Of a stretch of DNA of 64,000 nucleotides, positions 1 to 9,018 are shown piece by piece. The notes below the pieces were generated by a model. The model saw nothing but the letters and a program-made list of their open reading frames with translations. It had not been told where the DNA came from and did no database searches. Source of the stretch: Pseudanabaena sp. FACHB-2040 (lineage in GTDB: Bacteria > Cyanobacteriota > Cyanobacteriia > Phormidesmidales > Phormidesmidaceae). A program made the translations under genes and the position numbers. The first letter of the stretch is position 1, and the number at the start of each line of letters is the position of its first letter. Location: contig NZ_JACJQO010000022.1 in assembly GCF_014696715.1 (NCBI RefSeq), positions 62,001-126,000 of the forward strand, given 5' to 3'.

Positions 1-502
1 AACCGCTAGAGAAGCCAGCAGGAACACTTTCAACGGTTTCCCGCACATTCTTTAGCAGGGTCTGAGCTTTTTCGAGGCAGGGCTTGAGCAGGCTCATCTG
101 CTGAGGCGGCAGAGTTTGGCTCAAGCGCTGGGCTAATACTTCAAATAGCTTTTGGTCAACCGCCTCTGTGTTGTAGGCCTTGACTATCTCTGGCAGCCAA
201 CCCCGCAGCCGCTCTTCTACAAACACCTCGTCATCCATCAGCATGGCCATAGCGGCATAGCGCAAAACCAGTAGGCCGCTGCGAACGCTAAATTCTAAAG
301 TGGCTTCGGGCACGTCCGGCATTTGCTGCTGCAGACTATCGGCTACTGGCTGCATCAGCGCCACTTCCTGATCTCGCAGCAGACGATAGGCTTTCATGCG
401 CTCTGGAATAGAGCTAACATACTGACTCAAAACACTCAGTTCGTCGGCATTGAGATAGCGTTTTTCGGGCTCATCAAACAGGGCATCCAATTTAGGGTTC
501 AT
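1..502 (-). CDS. Phycobilisome/globin-like helical protein, 3' end beyond window (partial)
   Basis: The gene starts with an ATG at 502..500, preceded by GAGG about nine bases upstream, and runs off the left edge, so only the first 167 codons are visible. The readable protein begins MNPKLDALFDEPEKRYLNAD and is soluble and helix-rich, without signal peptide or membrane segment. I read it as a phycobilisome-type globin-like protein from its overall pattern and its position. It is the third gene of an operon whose first two genes look like Synechocystis slr0144 (V4R) and slr0145, so it would correspond to slr0146. That operon has been linked to photosystem II assembly. The family call is tentative because no single diagnostic motif is visible and the C-terminus is missing. 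A 180-base gap separates it from the gene upstream. Confidence 0.5.
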   Translation of the reverse strand, partial: MNPKLDALFDEPEKRYLNADELSVLSQYVSSIPERMKAYRLLRDQEVALMQPVADSLQQQMPDVPEATLEFSVRSGLLVLRYAAMAMLMDDEVFVEERLRGWLPEIVKAYNTEAVDQKLFEVLAQRLSQTLPPQQMSLLKPCLEKAQTLLKNVRETVESVPAGFSSG

Positions 503-682
503 ATTGGGTCCTCAGGGGTTAGGAGTTAGCAGTAGAAGTTAGGAGTATTGGTTGGGTGTTCAATCGGGCGATGGGAATTGAACGTCAGTGAGTTTAGACG
601 ATGCCCTTGCCTTAAAACGACCTGCTTGAAGGAAGTTACTCTGGTCTTTAAGAGACCTCGTAATAACCGTTAATAGCCTGAC

Positions 683-994
683 TCAGAACAAGTCAGAGAA
701 GAGATCGAGGGTGAGAGAATCACCGGCAGCTGCTGGCGCATCAGAAAGCATTTCAATCGGCGCAACTGGAGCTGCAATTACAGGCTGGCCTTCCCAGGGA
801 AGGGTGCCAAAGAAGGTGCTTACCCGCATTGTCATGAGCGACTCACCCGATGGATCGTCGGTAGGCTCATGGCTGGCAACTTGGGGAGGCCGCCCATCCC
901 AGGCCATCAATTCGAAGAAGGTGCGAACGGAGTCTTGCAGCCAGGGCTGAGACGCTGTCCCCGCTCCATTGGCTTTGGCGGTCAGATTAATCAT
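683..994 (-). CDS. Small Slr0145-like protein with internal duplication
   Basis: This 103-residue soluble protein is translationally coupled to the V4R gene before it: its ATG at 994 overlaps that gene's stop in an ATGA. It contains two copies of one motif, residues 23-36 (VRTFFELMAWDGRP) and 58-71 (VSTFFGTLPWEGQP), about 35 residues apart, so it looks like a tandem duplication of a short unit. The C-terminus is acidic and hydrophobic (LDLFSDLF). I know of no biochemical function. The order V4R - small protein - globin-like protein matches the start of the Synechocystis slr0144-slr0152 operon, which is involved in photosystem II assembly, and the call rests mainly on that context. Confidence 0.65.
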   Translation of the reverse strand: MINLTAKANGAGTASQPWLQDSVRTFFELMAWDGRPPQVASHEPTDDPSGESLMTMRVSTFFGTLPWEGQPVIAAPVAPIEMLSDAPAAAGDSLTLDLFSDLF

Positions 995-1674
995 GCGCCG
1001 CTCTCCCCAGATCGCAGCCGCTTCTCGATATCGCGGGCAGTAGCCCCTTCGTTCATCCAGAAGGCGGCTGCATCAATCCGCTCTTTGCCGCCTAGGAGAA
1101 ACTTGCAGTAGGTTTCCCCCATTGAGTAGCACTGAATTTCAATGCAGCTCAGCTGCTTGCGCACCATTTCTGTAAAGAAGCCCGCAAAGAGCCCAGCATA
1201 GAGGTGACAGACAGGCTTGCCGACATCCCCTAAGGTGCGAGCTACGGCGGAGTCGAAGAGGTTGATGAACATAAAGCCCTGCTTGCGATCGCTCATGTCC
1301 ACCTCCCACCGGCCCCAGCCCTGGGCAATGTACGGCCACCACCAAGTCTCTAGCAGAAACATCAGGTTGGCGCTGCGAGAACTCATGCCAAACTCTTTTT
1401 CAAACCAAGTTTGGAAAACAAGGGAATCGTATTTGCCCCACTCTATGCCGATGGAGTACATGATGGCGGCGGAAGATTCGCCAACCTCTTCTTCCAAACC
1501 TTCTAACAAACCAATGATAAAGTCTTCGCTGGTAAAGACATTGCGGCACTCATTCCAGTCAGTAATAATGCCCTGTTCAGGGTTGAACTGGAAGAAGTCC
1601 CGTAGCGCATAATGGTTATGCTTTTTGGGGTGCTTGTGGTGGAGACGGTGGGCTGTCTCGGTGGTCGTAACCAT
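991..1674 (-). CDS. V4R (4-vinyl reductase-like) domain protein, Slr0144-like
   Basis: The protein of 227 residues from ATG at 1674 ends in a V4R domain. Its signature is visible in the last third: GKPVCHLYAGLFAGFF, then SCIEIQCYSMGETYCKF, with three well-spaced cysteines, as in V4R domains thought to bind tetrapyrroles or other small ligands. The N-terminus is rich in His and Lys (HRLHHKHPKKHNHY). A longer reading frame back to a TTG at 1749 exists, but the ATG is the better start. It is the first gene of the minus-strand operon and overlaps the next by four bases. The Synechocystis counterpart would be slr0144 in the operon required for efficient photosystem II assembly. The assignment is by domain and gene order. 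Ligand binding is inference. Confidence 0.75.
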   Translation of the reverse strand: MVTTTETAHRLHHKHPKKHNHYALRDFFQFNPEQGIITDWNECRNVFTSEDFIIGLLEGLEEEVGESSAAIMYSIGIEWGKYDSLVFQTWFEKEFGMSSRSANLMFLLETWWWPYIAQGWGRWEVDMSDRKQGFMFINLFDSAVARTLGDVGKPVCHLYAGLFAGFFTEMVRKQLSCIEIQCYSMGETYCKFLLGGKERIDAAAFWMNEGATARDIEKRLRSGESGA

Positions 1675-1870
1675 AGGTGTTTTGAGCCCTGAAAGACTGT
1701 ACTCACTGCTAGGTGTAATGTGCCCAGCCTGCAGCGGAAGTAACGGCAACAGAGATCTTGTTGAAAAACTTTAAGCTTTTTCAATACCTATTGATTTGAT
1801 CAGTTATGAGCCCTCTGACTGACTTACAAGTAGAGGAAATGGGAACAATTTAAGAATCAGGAAAAAGCTT

Positions 1871-1918
1871 CTGCCTTCCACCTTCTGCCCCTGCCTTCCA
1901 CCTTTTGCCCTCTGCCCC
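1871..1918. repeat. Tandem 20-bp low-complexity repeat
   Basis: Two adjacent 20-base units (1871-1890 and 1891-1910) built on CTGCCTTCCACCTT differ at one position and are followed by a partial third. They lie between the V4R and rhodanese genes. Pyrimidine-rich short tandem repeats of this kind are common between cyanobacterial genes. No function is assigned. Confidence 0.8.
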
Positions 1919-1920
1919 AC

Positions 1921-2277
1921 CTAATACCGAGGCACCGAACGATCAACCACAGCACTATAAGCATCAATACCACCAGCCAGGTTCTTCACGTTGGTAAAGC
2001 CCTGCTGCGATAGCCACTGGCACATCTGGGCGGAGCGCATGCCGTGGTGGCACATCACAATGGTTTCTTTTTCGTTGTCAAAACGGTTGTGAATGCTCTC
2101 TGACCAGTCGGCAAATTCGCTTAGAGGCAGGCGTTCAAAGCCTTCAAGGGAAGCTAGCTCAAGCTCTGTCGGTTCTCGTACGTCGATTAGCTGCAGCTTA
2201 TCTCGCTCAGTCTGGAAGCGTTGGGCAAAGGTTTCGACGTCGATTTGCTCAAAGGGGACAGCAGGATTAGGAGACAT
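1921..2277 (-). CDS. Rhodanese-like domain protein
   Basis: This 118-residue protein is a single rhodanese domain. It shows the N-terminal LIDVREPTE motif (residues 30-38) and the active-site loop MCHHGMRS with catalytic Cys76, followed by the usual C-terminal GFTNVKNLAGGIDAY. Single-domain rhodaneses carry sulfur as a persulfide on the cysteine. The physiological acceptor cannot be told from sequence. It starts at ATG 2277 and is divergent from a Yfr1-like small RNA just upstream. It stands alone, with no obvious operon partner. Confidence 0.9.
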   Translation of the reverse strand: MSPNPAVPFEQIDVETFAQRFQTERDKLQLIDVREPTELELASLEGFERLPLSEFADWSESIHNRFDNEKETIVMCHHGMRSAQMCQWLSQQGFTNVKNLAGGIDAYSAVVDRSVPRY

Positions 2278-2397
2278 AATAATTTAGCCTAATCAATGAG
2301 TATAGTAAACTCGATTTATTTTAAGCAATTACAAAGTGATGACACAAGGCTGTCACATTGCGATCGCACCAAAGACACGCCAATTATTTACATTTAA

Positions 2398-2466
2398 ACC
2401 TAAGTAGAGAGTTCTACTCCTCACAACACCCATCGCCAAGGGGCTTTCCCCTTGGCATTTCTTTTG
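2398..2466 (+). ncRNA. yfr1: Yfr1-like small regulatory RNA
   Basis: The intergenic segment has the three-part layout of the cyanobacterial sRNA Yfr1. First comes a 5' hairpin (AGTAGA 2403-2408, loop GAGT, TCTACT 2413-2418). Next is an unpaired CA-rich stretch containing ACTCCTCACA (2416-2425), which matches the first ten bases of the conserved Yfr1 core ACUCCUCACAC. Last is a 9-bp terminator stem (2435-2443 with 2448-2456, loop CTTT) followed by ATTTCTTTT. The length of about 65-70 nt is also typical. The core differs by an extra A (CACAAC rather than CACAC). AT-rich sequence around 2385-2396 could hold the -10 box. Yfr1 is known to base-pair with outer-membrane porin mRNAs and is needed under stress. 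Confidence 0.68.
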
Positions 2467-2484
2467 GGTACCCCGGCTGAACGA

Positions 2485-2518
2485 AGAAACCGGATTTCTT
2501 TGGAGAAACCCGGTTTCT
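2485..2518 (-). repeat. Paired AGAAACC(C/G)GGTTTCT-type palindromes after chlN
   Basis: Two 15-base near-palindromes (2485-2499 and 2504-2518) separated by four bases lie just after the chlN stop codon. The second, AGAAACCCGGTTTCT, is a type I recognise as widespread between genes in filamentous cyanobacteria. The pair can also fold as one larger hairpin at the 3' end of the chlN mRNA and may act as its terminator or stabiliser. Confidence 0.65.
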
Positions 2519-2523
2519 GAAGG

Positions 2524-3963
<1,440 letters not shown>

Positions 3964-4054
3964 TTACTCGAAATGTTTAGGGCAGCTAACGTTGCGCGGG
4001 GCACCAAAAGCCTAAAACCCAACCCTCAAGACCTTAGAAAATTCGACTAGAAGA

Positions 4055-4531
4055 CTATGACTTCGTGCGAGGCCGATCATCTTCTCTGCCCCCCACCCCA
4101 CGACACTCTTCGTCTTTGTCGGGAGCAGGTTTGGCCGGGATCTGTTCTACGTTGAGGGTAACGGGAAGGGCGACGGGAGCCTCCATATTTACTTCGGCTT
4201 GGCTGCTGCTGGGCAGCATACGCTGGGCATCAGCCAAAGCTTTGAGCTCTTTGTCGGGGCTAATATTGAGCCCTAGAGCGGCAACGATACGGTCAGGGTT
4301 GCTGCTGAGATCCACCACCAGAGGAAGAAGTTGGGTCAGATTGGGCTCTAGCGTTGAGAGCACTCCCAGAATGAATCCAGAGGCCGGGCGGCGCTGCCCA
4401 TCCACAGTGACCCAGAGACCTAGACGGTCGATCCACTCACGATTGTCCCGGTAATAGGTCAGCCACTTAACTTTGAGAGACTGACGCAGTTGCTTGCTGT
4501 TCACAGATGTTTTGAGGGTGCGGACATTCAA
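4055..4531 (-). CDS. DUF5331 protein, second copy in the chlL-chlN cluster
   Basis: This 158-residue protein belongs to the cyanobacterial family DUF5331, which commonly sits between chlL and chlN. The conserved core is visible in residues 20-105: KVKWLTYYRDNREWIDRL, a GQRRPASGFILGVLSTLEP segment and a LGLNISPDKEL end. It shares this core with the preceding gene (KWLDYVQSNRGWL, GGRRPSSFLVLGVINALEP, LGLNFDPEMAL), so the two are tandem paralogues. This copy has a longer charged C-terminal tail, rich in Lys, Asp and Arg. No signal peptide or membrane segment is seen. Function is unknown. The location suggests a role linked to dark-operative protochlorophyllide reductase, such as assembly, but that is inference. 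Confidence 0.85.
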   Translation of the reverse strand: MNVRTLKTSVNSKQLRQSLKVKWLTYYRDNREWIDRLGLWVTVDGQRRPASGFILGVLSTLEPNLTQLLPLVVDLSSNPDRIVAALGLNISPDKELKALADAQRMLPSSSQAEVNMEAPVALPVTLNVEQIPAKPAPDKDEECRGVGGREDDRPRTKS

Positions 4532-4586
4532 CCCCTTCTCCAGAGATTGATTAAATCAGAAAATCGCACACCCGCAGCGCTAACTG

Positions 4587-4934
4587 CTATAGACCTGGAA
4601 CATCCGGAAGGAGAGGAGTATCGTCGCTTGCATCAATTGTCTGGGGAGCGCCGCCGTTATCGAGAGCCATCTCTGGATCGAAATTGAGCCCTAACACTTC
4701 TACAAGCGCATCCTCATCAGAGTTGAGTTGGTAGAAGGGAACCATCAGGTTCGAGAGCTTGGGCTCTAGCGCGTTGATCACACCCAAAACTAAGAAAGAC
4801 GAAGGACGACGCCCGCCATCTGGGGTGCGTACCGAGGTCTGCTGCATCTGCAGGGTTAACCAGCCCCGGTTGGACTGCACATAATCCAGCCATTTCTGGC
4901 GAATAACCGCTGTGAAGTTCTCAAAGAAGGCCAT
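4587..4934 (-). CDS. DUF5331 protein, first copy in the chlL-chlN cluster
   Basis: This 115-residue protein starts at ATG 4934, 217 bases after the chlL stop. It has the same DUF5331 core as the following gene: IRQKWLDYVQSNRGWL near residue 12, GGRRPSSFLVLGVINALEPKLSNL, and EVLGLNFDPEMAL. The C-terminus is short and acidic. It is a small soluble protein with no catalytic motif that I recognise. The 55-base gap to the second copy and the shared orientation suggest co-transcription from the chlL promoter. The two copies have diverged clearly, so the duplication is not recent. Confidence 0.85.
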   Translation of the reverse strand: MAFFENFTAVIRQKWLDYVQSNRGWLTLQMQQTSVRTPDGGRRPSSFLVLGVINALEPKLSNLMVPFYQLNSDEDALVEVLGLNFDPEMALDNGGAPQTIDASDDTPLLPDVPGL

Positions 4935-5151
4935 TGTCTAGACTCTTAAATCGTTTGCTGAGTACTGTCTTGTCAGGAATCGACAACGCAGTACAGAGAT
5001 AATAATGCAGCAATCGATCTGTGGAACTTCGCTCGGTGGGAATCTTTCAGCTTTGTTTCAGGGAATTGGAGGAGCTTCAAACGCGAGGTTAATCCTCCGG
5101 ATAGGCTTCGCGTTTTATGTCGCTCCGCGAAAGGCGTCTTTACAGTTAGGG

Positions 5152-6018
5152 CTACACCATCATCAGATCTAGCTCATCGGCAACCTGCTTGGGCGCTTCA
5201 GGTGGCGGATTGAGGTAGAAGTCTGACAGTAGAGTAAACAGGTCGCGGTCCAGCGTTTCGTTAGGCACCACGCCTTCTGGGTTAGCCAGAACCTGATCAG
5301 CAATGTTCAGGTAGTACTGGCAAATCGGCTCCAGCGAAGGATCGGACTCGGCCATTTCAAAAATGGTTTTGCCCTTCACTCGGGAGACCCGAATATCTTC
5401 GATCAGCGGCAAAATCTCTAGCACCGGGATGGGTACATGCTCGATGTATTTATCGATTAGATCGCGCTTGGAGGTACGGTTGCCGATCAACCCAGCTAGC
5501 CGTAGGGGGTGGGTACGAGCCTTTTCCCGAACGGAGGCGGCAATGCGATTAGCGGCAAACAGGGCGTCAAAGCCGTTGTCGGTGACGATCATGCAGTAGT
5601 CGGAGTAGTTTAGCGGTGCCGCAAAGCCTCCACACACAACGTCGCCCAGCACGTCGAATAGAATCACGTCGTACTCATCGAAGGCATTGAGTTCCTTGAG
5701 GAGCTTGACTGTTTCGCCAACAACATAGCCGCCGCAGCCAGCGCCAGCTGGAGGCCCACCGGCTTCTACACAGTCAACCCCTGCATAGCCGTGATAAATC
5801 ACGTCTTCAGGCCAGATGTCTTCGTAGTGAAAATCTTTTTCCTGCAGGGTATCGATGATGGTTGGGATAAGAAAGCCAGTCAGGGTAAAGGTGCTGTCAT
5901 GCTTGGGGTCGCACCCGATCTGAAGAACTTTCTTGCCTCGCTTAGCCAGCGCTACAGAGATGTTGCAGCTGGTGGTGGATTTTCCGATACCGCCTTTGCC
6001 GTAAACAGAGAGTTTCAC
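5152..6018 (-). CDS. chlL: Light-independent protochlorophyllide reductase iron-sulfur ATP-binding protein
   Basis: ChlL is the nitrogenase-iron-protein-like reductase that passes electrons to the ChlN/ChlB complex with ATP hydrolysis. The 288-residue protein has an N-terminal P-loop ([10 protein letters not shown], residues 6-15). It also has both cluster-ligating cysteines of the dimer-bridging 4Fe-4S centre, C95 (AGAGCGG) and C129 (DVVCGG). Length and ends are normal for the family. The ATG at 6018 follows a GGAG ribosome-binding site (AGGAGACCCTTCG). It is the first gene of the minus-strand chlL-DUF5331-DUF5331-chlN cluster. An exact 14-base match to the region upstream of chlB lies 75-88 bases before the start (6093-6106), which may mark common regulation. 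Confidence 0.98.
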   Translation of the reverse strand: MKLSVYGKGGIGKSTTSCNISVALAKRGKKVLQIGCDPKHDSTFTLTGFLIPTIIDTLQEKDFHYEDIWPEDVIYHGYAGVDCVEAGGPPAGAGCGGYVVGETVKLLKELNAFDEYDVILFDVLGDVVCGGFAAPLNYSDYCMIVTDNGFDALFAANRIAASVREKARTHPLRLAGLIGNRTSKRDLIDKYIEHVPIPVLEILPLIEDIRVSRVKGKTIFEMAESDPSLEPICQYYLNIADQVLANPEGVVPNETLDRDLFTLLSDFYLNPPPEAPKQVADELDLMMV

Positions 6019-6092
6019 GAAGGGTCTCCTATGAGAGGTCTCTTAACTGGAGTAGTCAGAGGGAGGTTTTCATCGGCAGGTCTAAATGCTGG

Positions 6093-6106
6093 TCAGGTGT
6101 TTCGGC
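6093..6106 (+). promoter_or_regulatory. Candidate shared DPOR regulatory site upstream of chlL
   Basis: The 14-mer TCAGGTGTTTCGGC occurs here and again at 29019-29032 upstream of chlB. Similarity extends to both sides (about 19 of 22 positions). In this copy the motif is on the strand opposite to chlL. No known cyanobacterial regulator site is matched. The call is inference from the exact match in two functionally linked promoters. Confidence 0.45.
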
Positions 6107-6677
6107 TTATTGATCTGCATTATTGACAATGACGGCAGGTTTGGGAAGGGGGGAAGAATTTGGCTTTGAGCCTATGCGAGAGCTAAGAAGCTTCGGAAAT
6201 AGTTTATGAAACCGGAACACGACAGGCTGTCTCTCAGGCAAATTAAGAGGGCAATTTTAAAATTTCACTATTTTGATTTAGTAAATAAGAACAATAAGCA
6301 AAAAACGATGCCTCAGGACTGGGGTTAAGCATGACTGCTGATTGGAGGAAGGGCTAAGAGATGCGATCGCACCCTCTGTCTCCCCCGCTGCCTCAGGCTG
6401 AACCGCTTGCAAAGCTTCAGTAAGCCAATCAATTAGCTGAATTTTCGAGACGTTTCGCCCGTGGAAAAGCCTGATCTAGAGAGGCCAAAACTTTTTTATG
6501 AATAAGCGTAAATTTTTACAGCCGAGCCACCGCTACGACGTGCCTAAATAGAGTTCATAGATTCCATCGGAAGTACATAGAAGCTTTAACTGTTTTCCCA
6601 AAAAAGCCTGATAGGTTTGATCTAGGGGACAGCAGTTTAGAGGTATAGGAAGCACAAACTTTAAACGCGAGCGATTT
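6107..6677. other. Long intergenic region upstream of chlL
   Basis: About 570 bases lie between the candidate chlL control site and the start of the small membrane protein at 6678. One HIP1 octamer (around 6363) and AT-rich stretches near 6250-6300 and 6490-6510 are visible. The latter may hold promoters for the divergent genes. A 107-codon open frame on the minus strand (6533-6856) overlaps the next gene antisense and is not accepted. No RNA gene is recognised. Confidence 0.6.
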
Positions 6678-6965
6678 ATGACTGTTTTGCTAGTTATTGG
6701 ACTGATTTTTCTGCTGTGCCTGTTCCTGGTTTTTGCTGCGCTCATCAAAATGATCGCGCATATCTGGCAGATGTCTGAAATGGACGATAGCCCGTGGGGT
6801 ACGCCTGAACCAGACACTTCAAATATGGCGGATGCTCCTCGGGAATCTGTCTTCAACCGATTTGACCTGGTTTTTGAATCCAGCTTGGAGCTATCCCCAC
6901 CTCTGTTGGAGCTATCTTCGTCTCTGGTCGAAATCCCAGAGATGAGTGTGCAAGAGATGGCTTGA
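6678..6965 (+). CDS. Small single-pass membrane protein, unknown function
   Basis: The 95-residue protein has one strongly hydrophobic N-terminal segment (residues 2-28, VLLVIGLIFLLCLFLVFAAL). An acidic cytosolic or lumenal tail follows, with a short repeat of SLELSPPLLELSSSLVEIPE character near residues 70-88. It starts at ATG 6678 and is followed by a strong bidirectional terminator at 7020-7065. I do not recognise a family. The hydrophobic anchor, the dedicated terminator and the intergenic position support it as a real gene. It lies between chlL (divergent) and por (convergent), but nothing else links it to chlorophyll synthesis. Confidence 0.6.
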   Translation: MTVLLVIGLIFLLCLFLVFAALIKMIAHIWQMSEMDDSPWGTPEPDTSNMADAPRESVFNRFDLVFESSLELSPPLLELSSSLVEIPEMSVQEMA

Positions 6966-7019
6966 AATCAACCAGCCGCTAGGGTGCGTCGTTGGGATAT
7001 CTAACTGATCTTTCGTTAA

Positions 7020-7065
7020 AAAAAGGAAGAGCAGGAGTGCGATCGCACTCCTGCTCTTCCTTTTT
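7020..7065. terminator. 46-bp perfect palindrome, bidirectional terminator
   Basis: A perfect inverted repeat centred on a HIP1 octamer (7039-7046) has GGAAGAGCAGGAGT arms, flanked by A5 on the left and T5 on the right. It can therefore terminate the small membrane protein gene on the plus strand and por on the minus strand. Confidence 0.9.
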
Positions 7066-7112
7066 AGGTTCTAAACTAACTGCCGTTTGCCAAGGCTAGA
7101 AACAAAACCCTA

Positions 7113-8156
<1,044 letters not shown>

Positions 8157-8293
8157 CTATAGTTTTAAGGATTGCCTGCCCCTTGTGAGCAACTCTTAAC
8201 GTTTTTTGAGGTGTCGTTACAAGAGATTAGCAATGCGCAATCATCCACAGATTGCCGAAGGGACTTTTGCTGACGAGCCTTTACCAAACTCTC

Positions 8294-8390
8294 GTAGGCT
8301 GGGCTGAGGATCAGCGGAACCCAACAGTTTCAGGAATTTGTTGGGTTCCGCAAGCTCGACACCAACCTCCAAAAAGGGACTAGACATGCC
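8294..8390. repeat. Dispersed intergenic repeat, copy A
   Basis: This stretch of about 97 bases begins GTAGGCTGGGCTGAG, includes two inverted GGAACCCAACA/TTGTTGGGTTCC arms and ends CTAGACATGCC. It is clearly related to copy B at 26528-26622 (shared CGCAAGCTCGACACCAACC). Both copies are intergenic and could form a hairpin in RNA. Confidence 0.8.
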
Positions 8391-8435
8391 ACTACTTTTG
8401 AGGTTGCTTGCCAAACTGACGCTAAAGGATAAGTA

Positions 8436-8609
8436 TCAACCTCCCAGGTCAAAGAGAACTATAAAAGCAGCCTTTGGAATGAGTTGACGCAACACCTGCA
8501 GGTGCCCATCAGCATCAGAGCGGCTTCGAAACCGCCCTACTACAATGCGCTGACAGCGTGGCAGCAAGCGCACTATTGTCCAAGGATTGAGCCGATCTCG
8601 ATACGGCAT
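8436..8609 (-). CDS. Conserved-looking 57-residue protein, divergent from XRE regulator
   Basis: The start is fixed by a strong GGAGGT nine bases before the ATG at 8609. A longer frame (to 8774) has no such signal and runs through the palindrome at 8686-8723. The protein MPYRDRLNPWTIVRLLPRCQ and onward is basic in its first half. It continues VGRFRSRSDADGHLQVLRQL and ends with a hydrophobic strand (AAFIVLFDLGG), a pattern I associate with short conserved cyanobacterial proteins of unknown function. It is divergently transcribed from the XRE regulator at 8784, with two operator-like palindromes in between, so the two genes may be controlled together. Confidence 0.65.
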   Translation of the reverse strand: MPYRDRLNPWTIVRLLPRCQRIVVGRFRSRSDADGHLQVLRQLIPKAAFIVLFDLGG

Positions 8610-8685
8610 AATAAGTAGACCTCCATTGCAAGGTGGAGCCATAGCCAGTGCGAAAAGGTGGCCGCCCGGACGCGCTGGCTTTTGG

Positions 8686-8723
8686 CGATTGTCATTGTTC
8701 TGTATACAGAACAATGACAATCG
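8686..8723. promoter_or_regulatory. 38-bp perfect palindrome, candidate operator
   Basis: Both 19-base arms match exactly around the centre TGTA/TACA. The core is GTTCTGTATACAGAAC. It has no T-run on either side, so it is unlikely to be a terminator. It lies between two divergent gene starts (8609 minus, 8784 plus), where an operator for the XRE protein would be expected. Confidence 0.65.
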
Positions 8724-8731
8724 TAGCATCA

Positions 8732-8747
8732 GATCTGTATTCAGATC
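8732..8747. promoter_or_regulatory. Second operator-like inverted repeat (GATCTG-TATT-CAGATC)
   Basis: This 16-base inverted repeat shares the core TCTGTAT-CAGA with the larger palindrome. Its centre is 35 bases away, and it lies 36 bases before the XRE start codon. Two related dyads near a regulator gene suggest autoregulation. Confidence 0.55.
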
Positions 8748-8783
8748 ATTTACGGAGTTATAGGCCTTTGACAAAATCGAGTC

Positions 8784-9005
8784 ATGGGCAAGGCAGGTAT
8801 AGCACTTCGACAGGTTTTAGAGAAATACGAGATTCCCCAAAACAAACTTGCTGTCATGATGGGTGTCTCTCGCTCCAACATTCACCGCTGGATTTATGAA
8901 GTTGGCGATCCCTCTGGTGACAACATCCTCGCTATTCGCGATGCGCTCCAAAAAGCCAATCCCGAGGCCGCTAGCGCCTTCATTGAACTTTATTTAAATT
9001 CCTAA
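8784..9005 (+). CDS. XRE-family helix-turn-helix regulator
   Basis: The 73-residue protein is almost entirely one XRE-type DNA-binding domain. The helix-turn-helix is visible as IPQNKLAVMMGVSRSNIHRW (residues 17-36), followed by the usual DNILAIRDALQKANPEAA helix. There is no effector domain, so it probably acts as a dimer on a palindrome. Two operator-like dyads with a shared TCTGTAT-CAGA core lie immediately upstream. The 57-residue protein gene on the other side is the most likely second target. The ATG at 8784 has only a weak ribosome-binding site. Confidence 0.85.
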   Translation: MGKAGIALRQVLEKYEIPQNKLAVMMGVSRSNIHRWIYEVGDPSGDNILAIRDALQKANPEAASAFIELYLNS

Positions 9006-9018
9006 CTCCCATTACTTT

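Noticed and set aside
6533-6856. 107-codon open frame on the minus strand
   Set aside because: It overlaps the small membrane protein gene (6678-6965) antisense, and its composition is not protein-like.
8686-8723. Perfect 38-bp palindrome as a rho-independent terminator
   Set aside because: No T-run follows it on either strand and it lies between divergent starts, so an operator fits better.
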